Source: Wocania arenilitoris
Lineage (GTDB): Bacteria; Bacteroidota; Bacteroidia; Flavobacteriales; Flavobacteriaceae
NCBI RefSeq assembly: GCF_021728535.1
Contig: NZ_JAKKDU010000019.1
Location: 1 to 64,000, forward strand
Direction of reading: 5' to 3'
Length of the DNA: 64,000 nucleotides
Under the pieces are notes generated by a model. That model was not told the origin of the DNA. It saw only the letters and a list, made by a program, of their open reading frames with translations, and made no database searches. Positions 24,661 to 33,461 of this stretch are shown here, one piece after another (within the stretch, counting starts at the first letter, position 1; every line of letters begins with the position of its first letter). The translations under genes were made by a program, and so were the position numbers.

Positions 24661-25737
24661 TTAATTTTGAACTTTTAATTGCTTTAAAGTTTTGTTACGA
24701 TGAATTTTCCCTGAGGTTGTTTCTTTAAATGTATTGACAAAATGAATCTCCTTTGGTACTTCATATTTTTCTAAAGTACTAAATACAGGGCTGTTTAACT
24801 CCCTTTCCTGCCCTTCAATAATCAAAATCACTTTTTCTCCTAAGGTATCGTCTTTAACTCCGCAAATAAAAAATTGTTCAGGTATTGAGTCTTGTAATTT
24901 TTCTTCAATTTCCTCAGGAAAAACTTTAATCCCTCCAGTATTTATAATATTATCGAAACGACCTAACCATTCAAACTTATTATCAGAATGTATTTTAACA
25001 ATATCATTAGTTATTATTTTTTCGTCTGATAAATTTGGAGCCTCAATTACCAGACAGCCTCTTTTATCTTGAGAAATACTAACATTGGGCAATGTTGTAA
25101 AATAGTTATCTGTTTGATTTTCTTTAAAATTATTTAATTTTTTAACTGCAATATGTGTTACAGTCTCAGTCATACCATAGGTTTCATATACTTGTGGTTT
25201 CTTATCTTTTATTAATGCTTTAATATGATTTGAAACTCGCCCACCTCCTACTATTACTGTTTTAATAGACTTTAAATATTTTGCAAAATTTTTAAGCTGC
25301 ATAGGTGTAAATGCACAAAAATCGTAATCTTTTTCATAATCGATTCTAGGAAGTGCAGAAGGCTCTACCATATCTAACTCGAGACCAAGAACAAGTGCTC
25401 TTACAATCATCATTTTTCCTGCAACAAAATTTGACGGTAAACAGTTTAAAACTTTCTTTCCAGGTGTTAGGTTAAAAAAATCGCCAGTAGTAATTGCAGA
25501 ATTAACCATAGCTTGCTTTTTTATTTTTATTTTTTTAGGACGACCCGTTGAACCCGATGTTTTTACAATTACATAATCTTTATCATCTAACCAATCTAGT
25601 AAAAAATTACCGAGTTTTTGCTGGTAAGGATAACCTTCTTTAACAAAACTGTATGCCACTTCCATAAGGTCATTAAAATTATAATGAAATCCTTCTAACT
25701 TAAATTTTCTGTGTACTTTATTATAACTCGGTATCAT
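24661..25737 (-). CDS. menE: o-Succinylbenzoate-CoA ligase MenE
   Basis: A 358-aa ANL-superfamily ligase, shorter than the usual 450-500 aa because the N-terminal part is trimmed, as is common in Bacteroidota MenE. The ATP-binding P-loop is KTSGSTGRPK (about residues 58-67). YETYGMTET is the adenine/Mg motif, and the hinge region GRFDNIINTGGIKVFPEE precedes the small C-terminal domain with the catalytic lysine area SGKIHRNKTL. It activates o-succinylbenzoate with ATP and CoA in menaquinone synthesis. It overlaps the CPBP protease gene upstream by 17 bp, in the same operon as menC, menA and menB. Confidence 0.92.
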   Translation of the reverse strand: MIPSYNKVHRKFKLEGFHYNFNDLMEVAYSFVKEGYPYQQKLGNFLLDWLDDKDYVIVKTSGSTGRPKKIKIKKQAMVNSAITTGDFFNLTPGKKVLNCLPSNFVAGKMMIVRALVLGLELDMVEPSALPRIDYEKDYDFCAFTPMQLKNFAKYLKSIKTVIVGGGRVSNHIKALIKDKKPQVYETYGMTETVTHIAVKKLNNFKENQTDNYFTTLPNVSISQDKRGCLVIEAPNLSDEKIITNDIVKIHSDNKFEWLGRFDNIINTGGIKVFPEEIEEKLQDSIPEQFFICGVKDDTLGEKVILIIEGQERELNSPVFSTLEKYEVPKEIHFVNTFKETTSGKIHRNKTLKQLKVQN

Positions 25738-26680
25738 TTTTTCCTATCTCTTCTAAAATTTTATAATTTTCTTTTGATGGTTTTACTACGTTACCTAATA
25801 ATTTATCTTTCCAGTTACTCCATTTATATTTTTTTGACAAAATGAAAAGTATTATTGGATATAAAATAAAAACAGGCATAATAATTTCTAATGCCGTATG
25901 ATTAGCCTCTTGTGCTGTATATTTAAAAATAGCATCAGTTTGTAATGCAGACCAATCCGAAGTAATTAATAATGCAGCTAGCAAATTATTTCCTAAATGA
26001 AAGCCTAAGGCTAGCTCTAATCCATCATCCATAAGCGTCATAATTCCCAAAAGCAATCCGGTTCCAATGTAAAAAACCATAGTTACAAAACCTAGTTCAG
26101 CTACCTCTGGATTTGCACTGTGAGCTATTCCAAAAAAGATTGAAGTAAACAACAAAGGAAACCATTTATTTTTAACTAAATCGCCAATATGTTGCATAAA
26201 ATAGCCCCTAAATAAATATTCCTCTAGCCCTATTTGAAAAGGAAAAAGCAACAAACTAATTATTAAAAGTATTACAAACTTTATTGCATTAAACTGTAGC
26301 TCTATTTGAGAAGGATCCAAATAATAAGAAATGCTGAATGTTAGCAACGTGACAAACACTATTAGCAAAAAAGAAAATAAAACACGTTTCCAATCAATCT
26401 TTTTTCTGGCAGTAGTAAGAGATAAAATACTTCTTTGATGAATGAATTTTACAAAAACAAATAATAAAATTAATAAAATTGCAAATGGTGCTAAATTAAT
26501 AATTAATGATAGGTTTGCTGGGATAGATTTCATTATTTCATAAGCAGCATCCATGTCTTCTGGAGATTTAAACAAGTATGCAATAAAATTCAGAACAAAA
26601 ATTCCAGATATTATGATACTTGTTAAAATAAACATCCACAGCTCTCGCTTACCTTTATAAACTTGTTGTATGTAATCCAT
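25721..26680 (-). CDS. CPBP family intramembrane glutamic endopeptidase
   Basis: A 319-aa polytopic membrane protein with about eight helices. The CPBP/Abi motifs are present: EEYLFRGYF (motif 1, catalytic Glu pair), FFGIAHSANPE (motif 2, His) and FHLGNN (motif 3). Relatives are Rce1-like intramembrane proteases; most bacterial members have no known substrate. The ATG overlaps the menC stop (TAATG at 26678-26682), and its end overlaps menE by 17 bp. This is tight coupling inside a menaquinone operon, although no role in the pathway is known. Confidence 0.9.
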   Translation of the reverse strand: MDYIQQVYKGKRELWMFILTSIIISGIFVLNFIAYLFKSPEDMDAAYEIMKSIPANLSLIINLAPFAILLILLFVFVKFIHQRSILSLTTARKKIDWKRVLFSFLLIVFVTLLTFSISYYLDPSQIELQFNAIKFVILLIISLLLFPFQIGLEEYLFRGYFMQHIGDLVKNKWFPLLFTSIFFGIAHSANPEVAELGFVTMVFYIGTGLLLGIMTLMDDGLELALGFHLGNNLLAALLITSDWSALQTDAIFKYTAQEANHTALEIIMPVFILYPIILFILSKKYKWSNWKDKLLGNVVKPSKENYKILEEIGKNDTEL

Positions 26681-27717
26681 TATAAATTAAATTTCCAATT
26701 TATACTATTATTGTATTGCAAAGTGCCATTTTTTACCTGCAGCGGGCTATCAAAATTATTAGTAAACAAAGTGCCAGTACCTAATCCTTGTGGTAAATTG
26801 TTTTGTTTTTTAAAGGTGTATTGCGCAATGGCATTAAGCCCAATATTGCTTTCTAAAGCACTGGTAATCCACCAGCCAATATTTTTGTTTTCTGCAATTT
26901 TAATCCACGCATCACTTCCTTTAAAACCACCTACCAAACTTGGTTTTAAAATAATGTATTGTGGATTTATAGTTTGTAGCAATTCTTGCTTTTTTGTTAC
27001 AGAAAACACCCCAATTAATTCTTCATCTAAAGCAATAGGTAGCGGCGTAATTTCGCATAGTTTTGCCATAGCTTCAATTTGCCCTTGTTTTATTGGCTGC
27101 TCGATAGAATGTAAATCGAAATCTGATAGTATTTTTAATTTTTCAAGAGCTTCATCTTTTAAAAAAGCACCATTAGCATCAACACGTAATTCAATATCTT
27201 TTGATGAAAACTCTTGTCGAATAGATTTTATAAGATTGATTTCTGTTTGAAAATCGATAGCTCCAATTTTCATTTTTATGCAATTAAACCCCGCAGAAAT
27301 TTTTTCCTTTATTTGTTGTTTCATAAAAGCTTTGGTACCCATCCAAATGAGTCCGTTTATAGAAATTGAAGCTTTGCCGTTAGTAAATTCAGAAGGAAAT
27401 AATTTAAATTGATTTTCGCTTTCTAAAGATTTAAAAGCCATTTCTAACCCAAATTGAATACTAGGTAGTTCGATAAGCTTACTAACCAAATTTTGTAAAC
27501 CTAAATTAATATTATTACAAACCCATTTTAAAATATCTTCGTAATCTGGTACATCATCAATACTTAAACCACGAAAAATACCACATTCTCCAATACCCTG
27601 TTTTTCGTTATCAGTTAATAAAATAAACCAAGTTTCTTTAGTATTTAACACCCCTCGCGATGTGCCGCTTGCTTGTTTAAAATTTAAAATGTATTTGTGG
27701 TAAGTAGCTTTTATCAT
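26680..27717 (-). CDS. menC: o-Succinylbenzoate synthase MenC
   Basis: A 345-aa enolase-superfamily enzyme. The muconate-lactonizing-type barrel shows the Lys pair in NCIKMKIG (about residue 147), the metal ligands LRVDANGAF (Asp), SIEQPIKQG (Glu) and ALDEELIG (Asp/Glu), then ILKPSLVGGF with the second catalytic Lys. It dehydrates SHCHC to o-succinylbenzoate. The start codon abuts the stop of the metal-dependent hydrolase gene with no gap, and its own stop overlaps the CPBP gene start. All are co-transcribed with menA and menB upstream. Confidence 0.92.
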   Translation of the reverse strand: MIKATYHKYILNFKQASGTSRGVLNTKETWFILLTDNEKQGIGECGIFRGLSIDDVPDYEDILKWVCNNINLGLQNLVSKLIELPSIQFGLEMAFKSLESENQFKLFPSEFTNGKASISINGLIWMGTKAFMKQQIKEKISAGFNCIKMKIGAIDFQTEINLIKSIRQEFSSKDIELRVDANGAFLKDEALEKLKILSDFDLHSIEQPIKQGQIEAMAKLCEITPLPIALDEELIGVFSVTKKQELLQTINPQYIILKPSLVGGFKGSDAWIKIAENKNIGWWITSALESNIGLNAIAQYTFKKQNNLPQGLGTGTLFTNNFDSPLQVKNGTLQYNNSINWKFNL

Positions 27718-28395
27718 TTATAATTCTAAACTTTCCCCTATTTCTAAAAGCATTAAATCTTTATCTTTTGCAAAAAACTTACGCTTAGCAGCCTCATGGT
27801 CAATTTCAATATAACCAAAAGTATCAAAGTGGTAGCCTAAAATTTTATCACATTTAACAAAATCGCTTGCTAAAATAGCGTCATCTATTCCCATTGTAAA
27901 ATTATCTCCAATAGGCAAAATAGCTAAATCCAATTTTGTTTGAAGCGGTATTAATTTCATATCAAAAGTTAAAGCTGTATCACCGGCTATGTAAATATTT
28001 TTATGTTCGCCTTCAATTACAAAACCTCCAGGCTGGCCGCCATAACTACCATCGGGAAACGAGGATGTATGTATGGCGTTTACGTATTTTACCGTTCCAA
28101 ATTCAAAATCCCATTGTCCACCATGATTCATTGGATGGCCTTCTAAACCTAAATTACCAAAATGTGTAACAATTTCGTAATTAGAAATAATAACTGCATC
28201 GGTTTGCTTTGCGATAGCTTCAACATCTAAAATATGATCTTGATGCGCGTGCGTAACTAAAATATAATCTGCTTTGAGATTATTAATATCAATATTTGAA
28301 GCTTTTGGATTTCCTGTTATAAAAGGGTCGACTAAAATATATGTGTCTTGAATTTGAATCCCTAAACTTGCGTGACCGTAAAATGTGATTTTCAT
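27718..28395 (-). CDS. UPF0173-type metal-dependent hydrolase (MBL fold)
   Basis: A 225-aa stand-alone metallo-beta-lactamase-fold protein of the UPF0173/YtkL type. Metal ligands are visible: H in FYGHAS, the HxHxDH motif as THAHQDH, a His in the NAIHTSS segment, and GDTALTFDM with the bridging Asp. The last ligand is the His of GYHFDTFG. Members have no firm general function. It is exactly abutted by menC downstream and lies 32 bp after menA, inside the menaquinone operon. Because MBL folds include thioesterases such as glyoxalase II, a role as the DHNA-CoA thioesterase step is conceivable, but this is inference. Confidence 0.88.
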   Translation of the reverse strand: MKITFYGHASLGIQIQDTYILVDPFITGNPKASNIDINNLKADYILVTHAHQDHILDVEAIAKQTDAVIISNYEIVTHFGNLGLEGHPMNHGGQWDFEFGTVKYVNAIHTSSFPDGSYGGQPGGFVIEGEHKNIYIAGDTALTFDMKLIPLQTKLDLAILPIGDNFTMGIDDAILASDFVKCDKILGYHFDTFGYIEIDHEAAKRKFFAKDKDLMLLEIGESLEL

Positions 28396-28427
28396 AATTA
28401 TTTTATTTAACAGAAAAGTACAAAAAA

Positions 28428-29330
28428 CTACAGTAAATGCCCAATTCCCATTAAAACAGCTAAAAGGAAGGTTGATAATGCTAGTTTTTTTAACTCTGGA
28501 TCAAATAATTTTGGATTGGTTACTTTATTAACTTTTACAAGATGAATTAATAATGGAATATAAGCCACAACATAAATTAAATTAAAAACATTTGTATAAT
28601 ACAATATACCAAATAATGCCGATAAAACTATGGCTAAAATTATAAGTGTGTTATGATACAATTTAACTTTTTCCTGACCCAATTTTACTGCTAGAGTTAT
28701 TTTATTTGATTTTTTATCAGAAACAAAATCGCGCATATTGTTTAAATTTAAAACACCCATACTAAGTAAACCAATAGTACACGCTGGTAAAAAAACTACA
28801 TGATCTATAGTTTTTGCAAATAAAACATAACAGCCTATAACGCTTATTAACCCAAAGAAAACAAACACAAAAACATCGCCTAAGCCTCTGTAACCATAGG
28901 CGTTACTTCCAATTGTATAACGAATTGCTGCAATTATACTAGTAATACCTAATGCAAAGAAAAGCATTGTAAGAAGAAAATGCTTAACCCCAAAAGAGAT
29001 GTAAATTAGAGCAAAAATTAATGTTATTGAAATTAGAATATTAATTCTAATTGCATTAAACATCTGGTCTGGTGAAATTTTACCAGTTTGTATAGCGCGT
29101 TCGGGACCAATTCTTTGGTCGTTATCAGTACCTTTAATGCCATCGCCATAATCGTTAGCAAGGTTTGATAATATTTGTAAACTAAGTGTTGTTATAATTG
29201 CCAGAACGGCTATTTCCCAATTAAAATAACCGTTGTATTCTGCAAAACAAGAGGCTAATATAATTCCAGAAACTGATAACGGTAGCGTTCTTAAACGCAT
29301 GGTTGAAATCCAAAGAATACTATTTTTCAT
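28428..29330 (-). CDS. menA: 1,4-Dihydroxy-2-naphthoate prenyltransferase MenA
   Basis: A 300-aa UbiA-superfamily prenyltransferase with eight or nine membrane helices. The first Asp-rich motif NLANDYGDGIKGTDND (about residues 56-71) binds the Mg-diphosphate of the polyprenyl donor, and RIGPERAI follows. The second motif lies in NNMRDFVSDKKSNKITLA. It attaches the isoprenoid chain to 1,4-dihydroxy-2-naphthoate to give demethylmenaquinone in the inner membrane. It begins immediately after the menB stop, with no gap. Confidence 0.93.
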   Translation of the reverse strand: MKNSILWISTMRLRTLPLSVSGIILASCFAEYNGYFNWEIAVLAIITTLSLQILSNLANDYGDGIKGTDNDQRIGPERAIQTGKISPDQMFNAIRINILISITLIFALIYISFGVKHFLLTMLFFALGITSIIAAIRYTIGSNAYGYRGLGDVFVFVFFGLISVIGCYVLFAKTIDHVVFLPACTIGLLSMGVLNLNNMRDFVSDKKSNKITLAVKLGQEKVKLYHNTLIILAIVLSALFGILYYTNVFNLIYVVAYIPLLIHLVKVNKVTNPKLFDPELKKLALSTFLLAVLMGIGHLL

Positions 29331-30170
29331 TTACGGAATCCATTTTTTATCAAAGTTAGGCTTACGTTTTTCTAGAAAAGCATTTCTGCCTTCAATAGCT
29401 TCATCAGTCATATAAGCTAAACGGGTTGCTTCACCTGCAAATACTTGCTGTCCTACCATACCATCATCAGTCAAATTCATAGCAAATTTTAACATTTTAA
29501 TTGACGTTGGAGATTTAGCCAATATTTCTTGAGCCCACTTATAAGCAGTATCTTCTAATTCATCATGCGAAATTACAGCATTTACCATCCCCATATCATA
29601 GGCTTCTTGAGCAGAATAATTACGGCCTAAAAAGAAAATTTCTCTTGCTTTTTTCTGGCCTACCATTTTTGCTAAATATGCAGATCCGTATCCACCATCA
29701 AAACTTGTAACATCAGCATCAGTTTGCTTAAAAATAGCATGCTCTTTACTGGCTAGAGTTAAATCGCAAACCACATGTAAGCTATGTCCGCCACCAACAG
29801 CCCATCCAGGAACCACCGCAATAACAGCCTTTGGCATAAACCTAATAAGTCTTTGAACTTCTAAAATATTTAAACGATGGTAGCCATCCTCTCCAACATA
29901 ACCTTGATGCCCTCTGGCTTTTTGGTCGCCGCCTGAACAAAAACTCCAAATACCATCTTTGGTTGATGGCCCTTCAGCCGATAATAAAACCACGCCTATA
30001 TTTACATCTTCATTTGCATCGTAAAAAGCATCATACAGCTCGCTTGTAGTTTTAGGTCTAAAAGCATTTCTCACATTTGGTCTATTAAATGCTATTCGCG
30101 CAACACCTTTATGTTTTTTATAGGTAATATCTTGATATTCTTTAGCTGTTACCCATTTTGCTTGCTCCAT
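29331..30170 (-). CDS. menB: 1,4-Dihydroxy-2-naphthoyl-CoA synthase MenB
   Basis: A 279-aa crotonase-fold enzyme. The ATG at 30170 (MEQAKWVTAKEY) is chosen; a TTG at 30188 would add six residues. MenB-specific features include FNRPNVRNAFRPKT, the oxyanion-hole segment FCSGGDQKARG, GWAVGGGHSLHVVCDLTLAS and TSFDGGYGSAYLAK, as in E. coli MenB. It cyclises o-succinylbenzoyl-CoA. It is the first gene of the operon menB-menA-MBL hydrolase-menC-CPBP-menE. menD and menF are not in this window. The divergent C1 peptidase gene starts 54 bp away. Confidence 0.95.
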   Translation of the reverse strand: MEQAKWVTAKEYQDITYKKHKGVARIAFNRPNVRNAFRPKTTSELYDAFYDANEDVNIGVVLLSAEGPSTKDGIWSFCSGGDQKARGHQGYVGEDGYHRLNILEVQRLIRFMPKAVIAVVPGWAVGGGHSLHVVCDLTLASKEHAIFKQTDADVTSFDGGYGSAYLAKMVGQKKAREIFFLGRNYSAQEAYDMGMVNAVISHDELEDTAYKWAQEILAKSPTSIKMLKFAMNLTDDGMVGQQVFAGEATRLAYMTDEAIEGRNAFLEKRKPNFDKKWIP

Positions 30171-30224
30171 TTTATTTATTTTAGCCAAAAATAAATTTTA
30201 TTTTATTAAAACACTTATTTCATC

Positions 30225-31337
30225 ATGAAAAATAGCATTTCAATTATTATTTTAATTTTTATTTCAATTATAAGTTATTCTCAGTCTTATGAATTTGAAA
30301 CGGTAATAGACATAGAAACTACCAATGTTATAAGTCAGGGTAAAACTGGAACATGTTGGAGTTTTTCGACATCATCATTTTTAGAAAGTGAAATTATACG
30401 AATTACAGGAAAGAAAATAGATTTATCTGAAATGTACATTGTACGAAATACATACCCAAAAAAAGCTTGGAATTATATTATGCGACAAGGGAAAGCACAA
30501 TTTAGCGAAGGCGGTTTAGCCCACGATGTTATAAATAGTGTTAAAGATTTTGGCTTGGCTCCAAATACTGCTTATTCTGGTTTAGAGGCAAATAAATCAA
30601 GACATAATCATTCTGAAATGATTGCTGTTTTGAAAGGTTTGCTTGATGTTTATATTGATAATTCTGGTAGACAATTATCACCTAAGTGGAAAGAAGTAAC
30701 CGAAAGTATACTAGACATTTATCTTGGAAAAAATATAACAACATTTAATTACGACGGTGTTAGTTATACTCCTAAATCTTTTTTAGAAATGACGAAAATA
30801 AACCCTAAAGATTACGTAAGTATAACATCGTTTTCTCATAAACCCTACAATACAACCTTTATATTAAATATTCCTGATAATTTTTCAAATGGATCTTTTA
30901 TAAATGTTAAGCTAGATGATTTAGTTGCTATTACAAATAAAGCTTTAAAATCTGGTTATACTGTTGAATTAGATTGCGATGTAAGCGAAAAAACATTTTC
31001 ATCAAAACATGGTTTAGCAGTTATTCCTAATGATGAAAACAGCAAATTAGATGCTTTAATAAAAGTATTACCAGAAAAAAGCATAACACAAGCCTTAAGA
31101 CAACAAGAATTTGAAAATTATAATACTACAGATGACCATTTGATGCACATAACAGGCATGCTAAAAGACCAAAACGGAACAACCTATTATAAAGTAAAAA
31201 ATTCGTGGGGGAAAAACTCTAATCGTATCGCAAATAATGGCTATATATACATGAGTGAATCCTATTTTAGACTAAAAACAATTTCGATAATGGTTCATAA
31301 AGATATTGTTCCTAAAAGCTTGTTGAATTTGAATTAA
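30225..31337 (+). CDS. Secreted C1 (bleomycin hydrolase-like) cysteine peptidase
   Basis: A 370-aa papain-fold peptidase of the aminopeptidase C/bleomycin hydrolase branch. A signal peptide (MKNSISIIILIFISIISYSQ) is unusual for cytosolic PepC and points to the periplasm or outside. The catalytic Cys is in GKTGTCWSFSTSSFLE (about residues 40-55), the His in DDHLMHITGM (about 305) and the Asn in KVKNSWGKN (about 325). SEGGLAHDVINSVKDFG is the typical PepC stretch. Exopeptidase or trimming activity is likely. It is divergent from menB. Confidence 0.9.
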   Translation: MKNSISIIILIFISIISYSQSYEFETVIDIETTNVISQGKTGTCWSFSTSSFLESEIIRITGKKIDLSEMYIVRNTYPKKAWNYIMRQGKAQFSEGGLAHDVINSVKDFGLAPNTAYSGLEANKSRHNHSEMIAVLKGLLDVYIDNSGRQLSPKWKEVTESILDIYLGKNITTFNYDGVSYTPKSFLEMTKINPKDYVSITSFSHKPYNTTFILNIPDNFSNGSFINVKLDDLVAITNKALKSGYTVELDCDVSEKTFSSKHGLAVIPNDENSKLDALIKVLPEKSITQALRQQEFENYNTTDDHLMHITGMLKDQNGTTYYKVKNSWGKNSNRIANNGYIYMSESYFRLKTISIMVHKDIVPKSLLNLN

Positions 31338-31391
31338 GGTAAAATGACAAAAAATTAAAGTAAAGTCTCACATTTGTAATATTTTATTTAT

Positions 31392-31399
31392 TATATTTG
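31392..31399 (+). promoter_or_regulatory. Putative -7 element TATATTTG
   Basis: TATATTTG matches TAnnTTTG. An upstream TTG at 31374-31376 is only 15 bp away, shorter than usual. It would serve the 58-aa gene at 31478. Confidence 0.35.
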
Positions 31400-31477
31400 T
31401 ATATAATTAAATTTTAATCGATAAAATTTGTATTTAAGCGTATATTTACGTATTTTACCGACAAAACCCAAACGCCT

Positions 31478-31654
31478 ATGTTATTAACAATTACTATTTC
31501 TATTTTTGCATTAGTGATCTTAAACTTATTATTATTAAAATTTAGTAGTAATAAAATTAATAGGTCAGTGAAAGAGAACAAAAAACCAATAATTTTCAAT
31601 CCAGCATTAGATTTAGAAGAAAAATCCGAAAAGTTGGCTCCTACTGGAAGTTAA
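31478..31654 (+). CDS. Small membrane protein, 58 aa
   Basis: A short ORF from ATG 31478 to TAA 31652-31654 reads as a sensible membrane micro-protein. It has one helix (LLTITISIFALVILNLLLLK), a polar segment and a C-terminus ending EKSEKLAPTGS. I recall similar 58-60 aa proteins with the same tail in other Flavobacteriaceae, but this is unchecked. It lies between the C1 peptidase gene and ung, convergent with ung with 10 bp between stops. Confidence 0.55.
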   Translation: MLLTITISIFALVILNLLLLKFSSNKINRSVKENKKPIIFNPALDLEEKSEKLAPTGS

Positions 31655-31664
31655 TCTAAGTTTT

Positions 31665-32330
31665 TTACCAAACAATAGCTTTTAGACTTTTTTGTTTTAA
31701 GAGCCAGTTGGTCATACTAAAATGTTTATTGCCAAACCAATACCCTCTGTTTGCACTTAAAGGAGAAGGGTGTCCTGACTCTAAAATATGATGCTTTTTA
31801 TTATTAATTAGTTTTACTTTTTGTTTTGCAAAACCTCCCCAAAGCAGAAAAATAACATCCTGTTTGTTGTCACTTATTAACTTTATTACAGCGTCTGTAA
31901 ATATTTCCCATCCTTTTTTTTGATGACTTCCTGCTTGATGAGCTCTAACTGTCAAAGTCGCATTTAATAGCAAAACACCTTGATCTGCCCAACGTGTTAA
32001 GTTACCACTTTTAGGATATTTAATTGCCAAATCGTTTTCAATTTCTTTAAAAATATTAATCAATGAAGGTGGATGTGCAATACCGTCGTTAACAGAAAAG
32101 CATAATCCGTTTGCTTGTCCAAAACCATGATAAGGATCCTGCCCTATCACAACAACCTTTACGTTTTTAAAATGGCAATGATTAAACGCATTAAAAATTT
32201 GATTTCTAGGAGGAAAGCAAACATAGTTTCTGTATTCAGATTTAATAAAATCGGTTAAATTTTTAAAGTAAGGTTTACCAAATTCTGCTTGTAAAAACGG
32301 TTTCCAACTGTCATGTATGTCTACATTCAT
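31665..32330 (-). CDS. ung: Uracil-DNA glycosylase
   Basis: A 221-aa family 1 uracil-DNA glycosylase. The catalytic water-activating Asp is in VIGQDPYHGFGQANGLCFSV (about residues 60-79). The Ser/Pro loop is AHPPSLINIFKE, LLLNATLTVRAHQAGSH follows, and the minor-groove loop with the catalytic His is HPSPLSANRGYWF. It removes uracil from DNA to start base-excision repair. It follows holA by 11 bp on the same strand. Confidence 0.95.
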   Translation of the reverse strand: MNVDIHDSWKPFLQAEFGKPYFKNLTDFIKSEYRNYVCFPPRNQIFNAFNHCHFKNVKVVVIGQDPYHGFGQANGLCFSVNDGIAHPPSLINIFKEIENDLAIKYPKSGNLTRWADQGVLLLNATLTVRAHQAGSHQKKGWEIFTDAVIKLISDNKQDVIFLLWGGFAKQKVKLINNKKHHILESGHPSPLSANRGYWFGNKHFSMTNWLLKQKSLKAIVW

Positions 32331-32341
32331 TATACTAATTG

Positions 32342-33346
32342 CTATGCCAAAATTTTAACTAATAATTCCTTAAGTAAATCACCCTGTGGCACAGCATTAC
32401 TACCAACACCTTTACTTTTAACATCAAATTCTCTTAATACCGAAACTATAGCACTTACTTTTCTCATGGGGTAATTTCTAGCTGCTACAATATATTCGTT
32501 AACAAAATAGGGGTTTACTTTTAAAACTGAAGCCACATTACGCGGAGATTTATCTTTTAATCCATGAAAATGAAGTAGCTGAGAGAAGAAGTTAAACAAT
32601 AATGAAACCGTTACAACCATAGGATTATCTTTAGGATTATTAGCAAAATAATTAACTATTCGATATGCTTTAACGGTATTCTTTTCTCCAATAGCTTTGC
32701 GCAACTCAAAATTATTAAAGTCTTTGCTAATACCTATATTTTTTTCAATATTTTCGGGAGAAATTTGAGTGCCTTCAGGTAAAATAATTTGAAGCTTTTC
32801 AAGCTCATTATTAATTTTACTCAAATCGGTTCCTAAAAACTCAACCAACATTTGAGCAGCTTTTGGAGAAATGGTATATTTTTTTGACGATAACACACGA
32901 CGAATCCAATCTGCTACTTGGTTTTCGTAAAGCTGTTTGCTTTCATAAACTACACCAACCTTATTTATTGCCTTATATAAAGCTTTACGTTTATCAAGTT
33001 TTTTGTATTTATAGTTTATAACTAAAACCGTTGTAGGTTGCGGGTTATTGGCATAATCAATCAGTTTTTCAACAGTACGTGATAAATCTTGAGCTTCTTT
33101 AACAATTACAACTTGTCGTTCTGCCATCATAGGGTAACGTTTAGCATTACTAACAATATCATCAATAGTAACATCTCGACCATATAATACCATTTGATTA
33201 AATTCTTTTTCGTCCTCTAAAAGCACATGGCTTTCAATAAAATCTGAAATTTTATCAATATAATATGGCTCTTCGCCCATTAAAAAATAAATGGGTTTTA
33301 AGTTTTTGTTTTTTATATCAGTTACTAATTGTTTTACTTCGTCCAC
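32342..33346 (-). CDS. holA: DNA polymerase III delta subunit HolA
   Basis: A 334-aa clamp-loader delta subunit. The N-terminus IYFLMGEEPYYIDKI carries the degenerate P-loop region of delta proteins, lacking a functional Walker A. The three-domain layout and the segment VADWIRRVLSSKKYTISPKA, then AAQMLVEFLGTDLSKINNEL, are typical. It opens the beta clamp during loading. ung follows 11 bp downstream. The divergent HsdR_N-like gene begins 115 bp upstream. Confidence 0.92.
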   Translation of the reverse strand: MDEVKQLVTDIKNKNLKPIYFLMGEEPYYIDKISDFIESHVLLEDEKEFNQMVLYGRDVTIDDIVSNAKRYPMMAERQVVIVKEAQDLSRTVEKLIDYANNPQPTTVLVINYKYKKLDKRKALYKAINKVGVVYESKQLYENQVADWIRRVLSSKKYTISPKAAQMLVEFLGTDLSKINNELEKLQIILPEGTQISPENIEKNIGISKDFNNFELRKAIGEKNTVKAYRIVNYFANNPKDNPMVVTVSLLFNFFSQLLHFHGLKDKSPRNVASVLKVNPYFVNEYIVAARNYPMRKVSAIVSVLREFDVKSKGVGSNAVPQGDLLKELLVKILA

Positions 33347-33461
33347 ACCTTGTAAATTTTCAAATTCAAAAACTAAATTCCATAATAAAGGAATTTGGGA
33401 TTTATAAATTGGGATTTTATAATTGCTAAGCTTAACTTTGAAAAAACATAAAACCTAAGTA

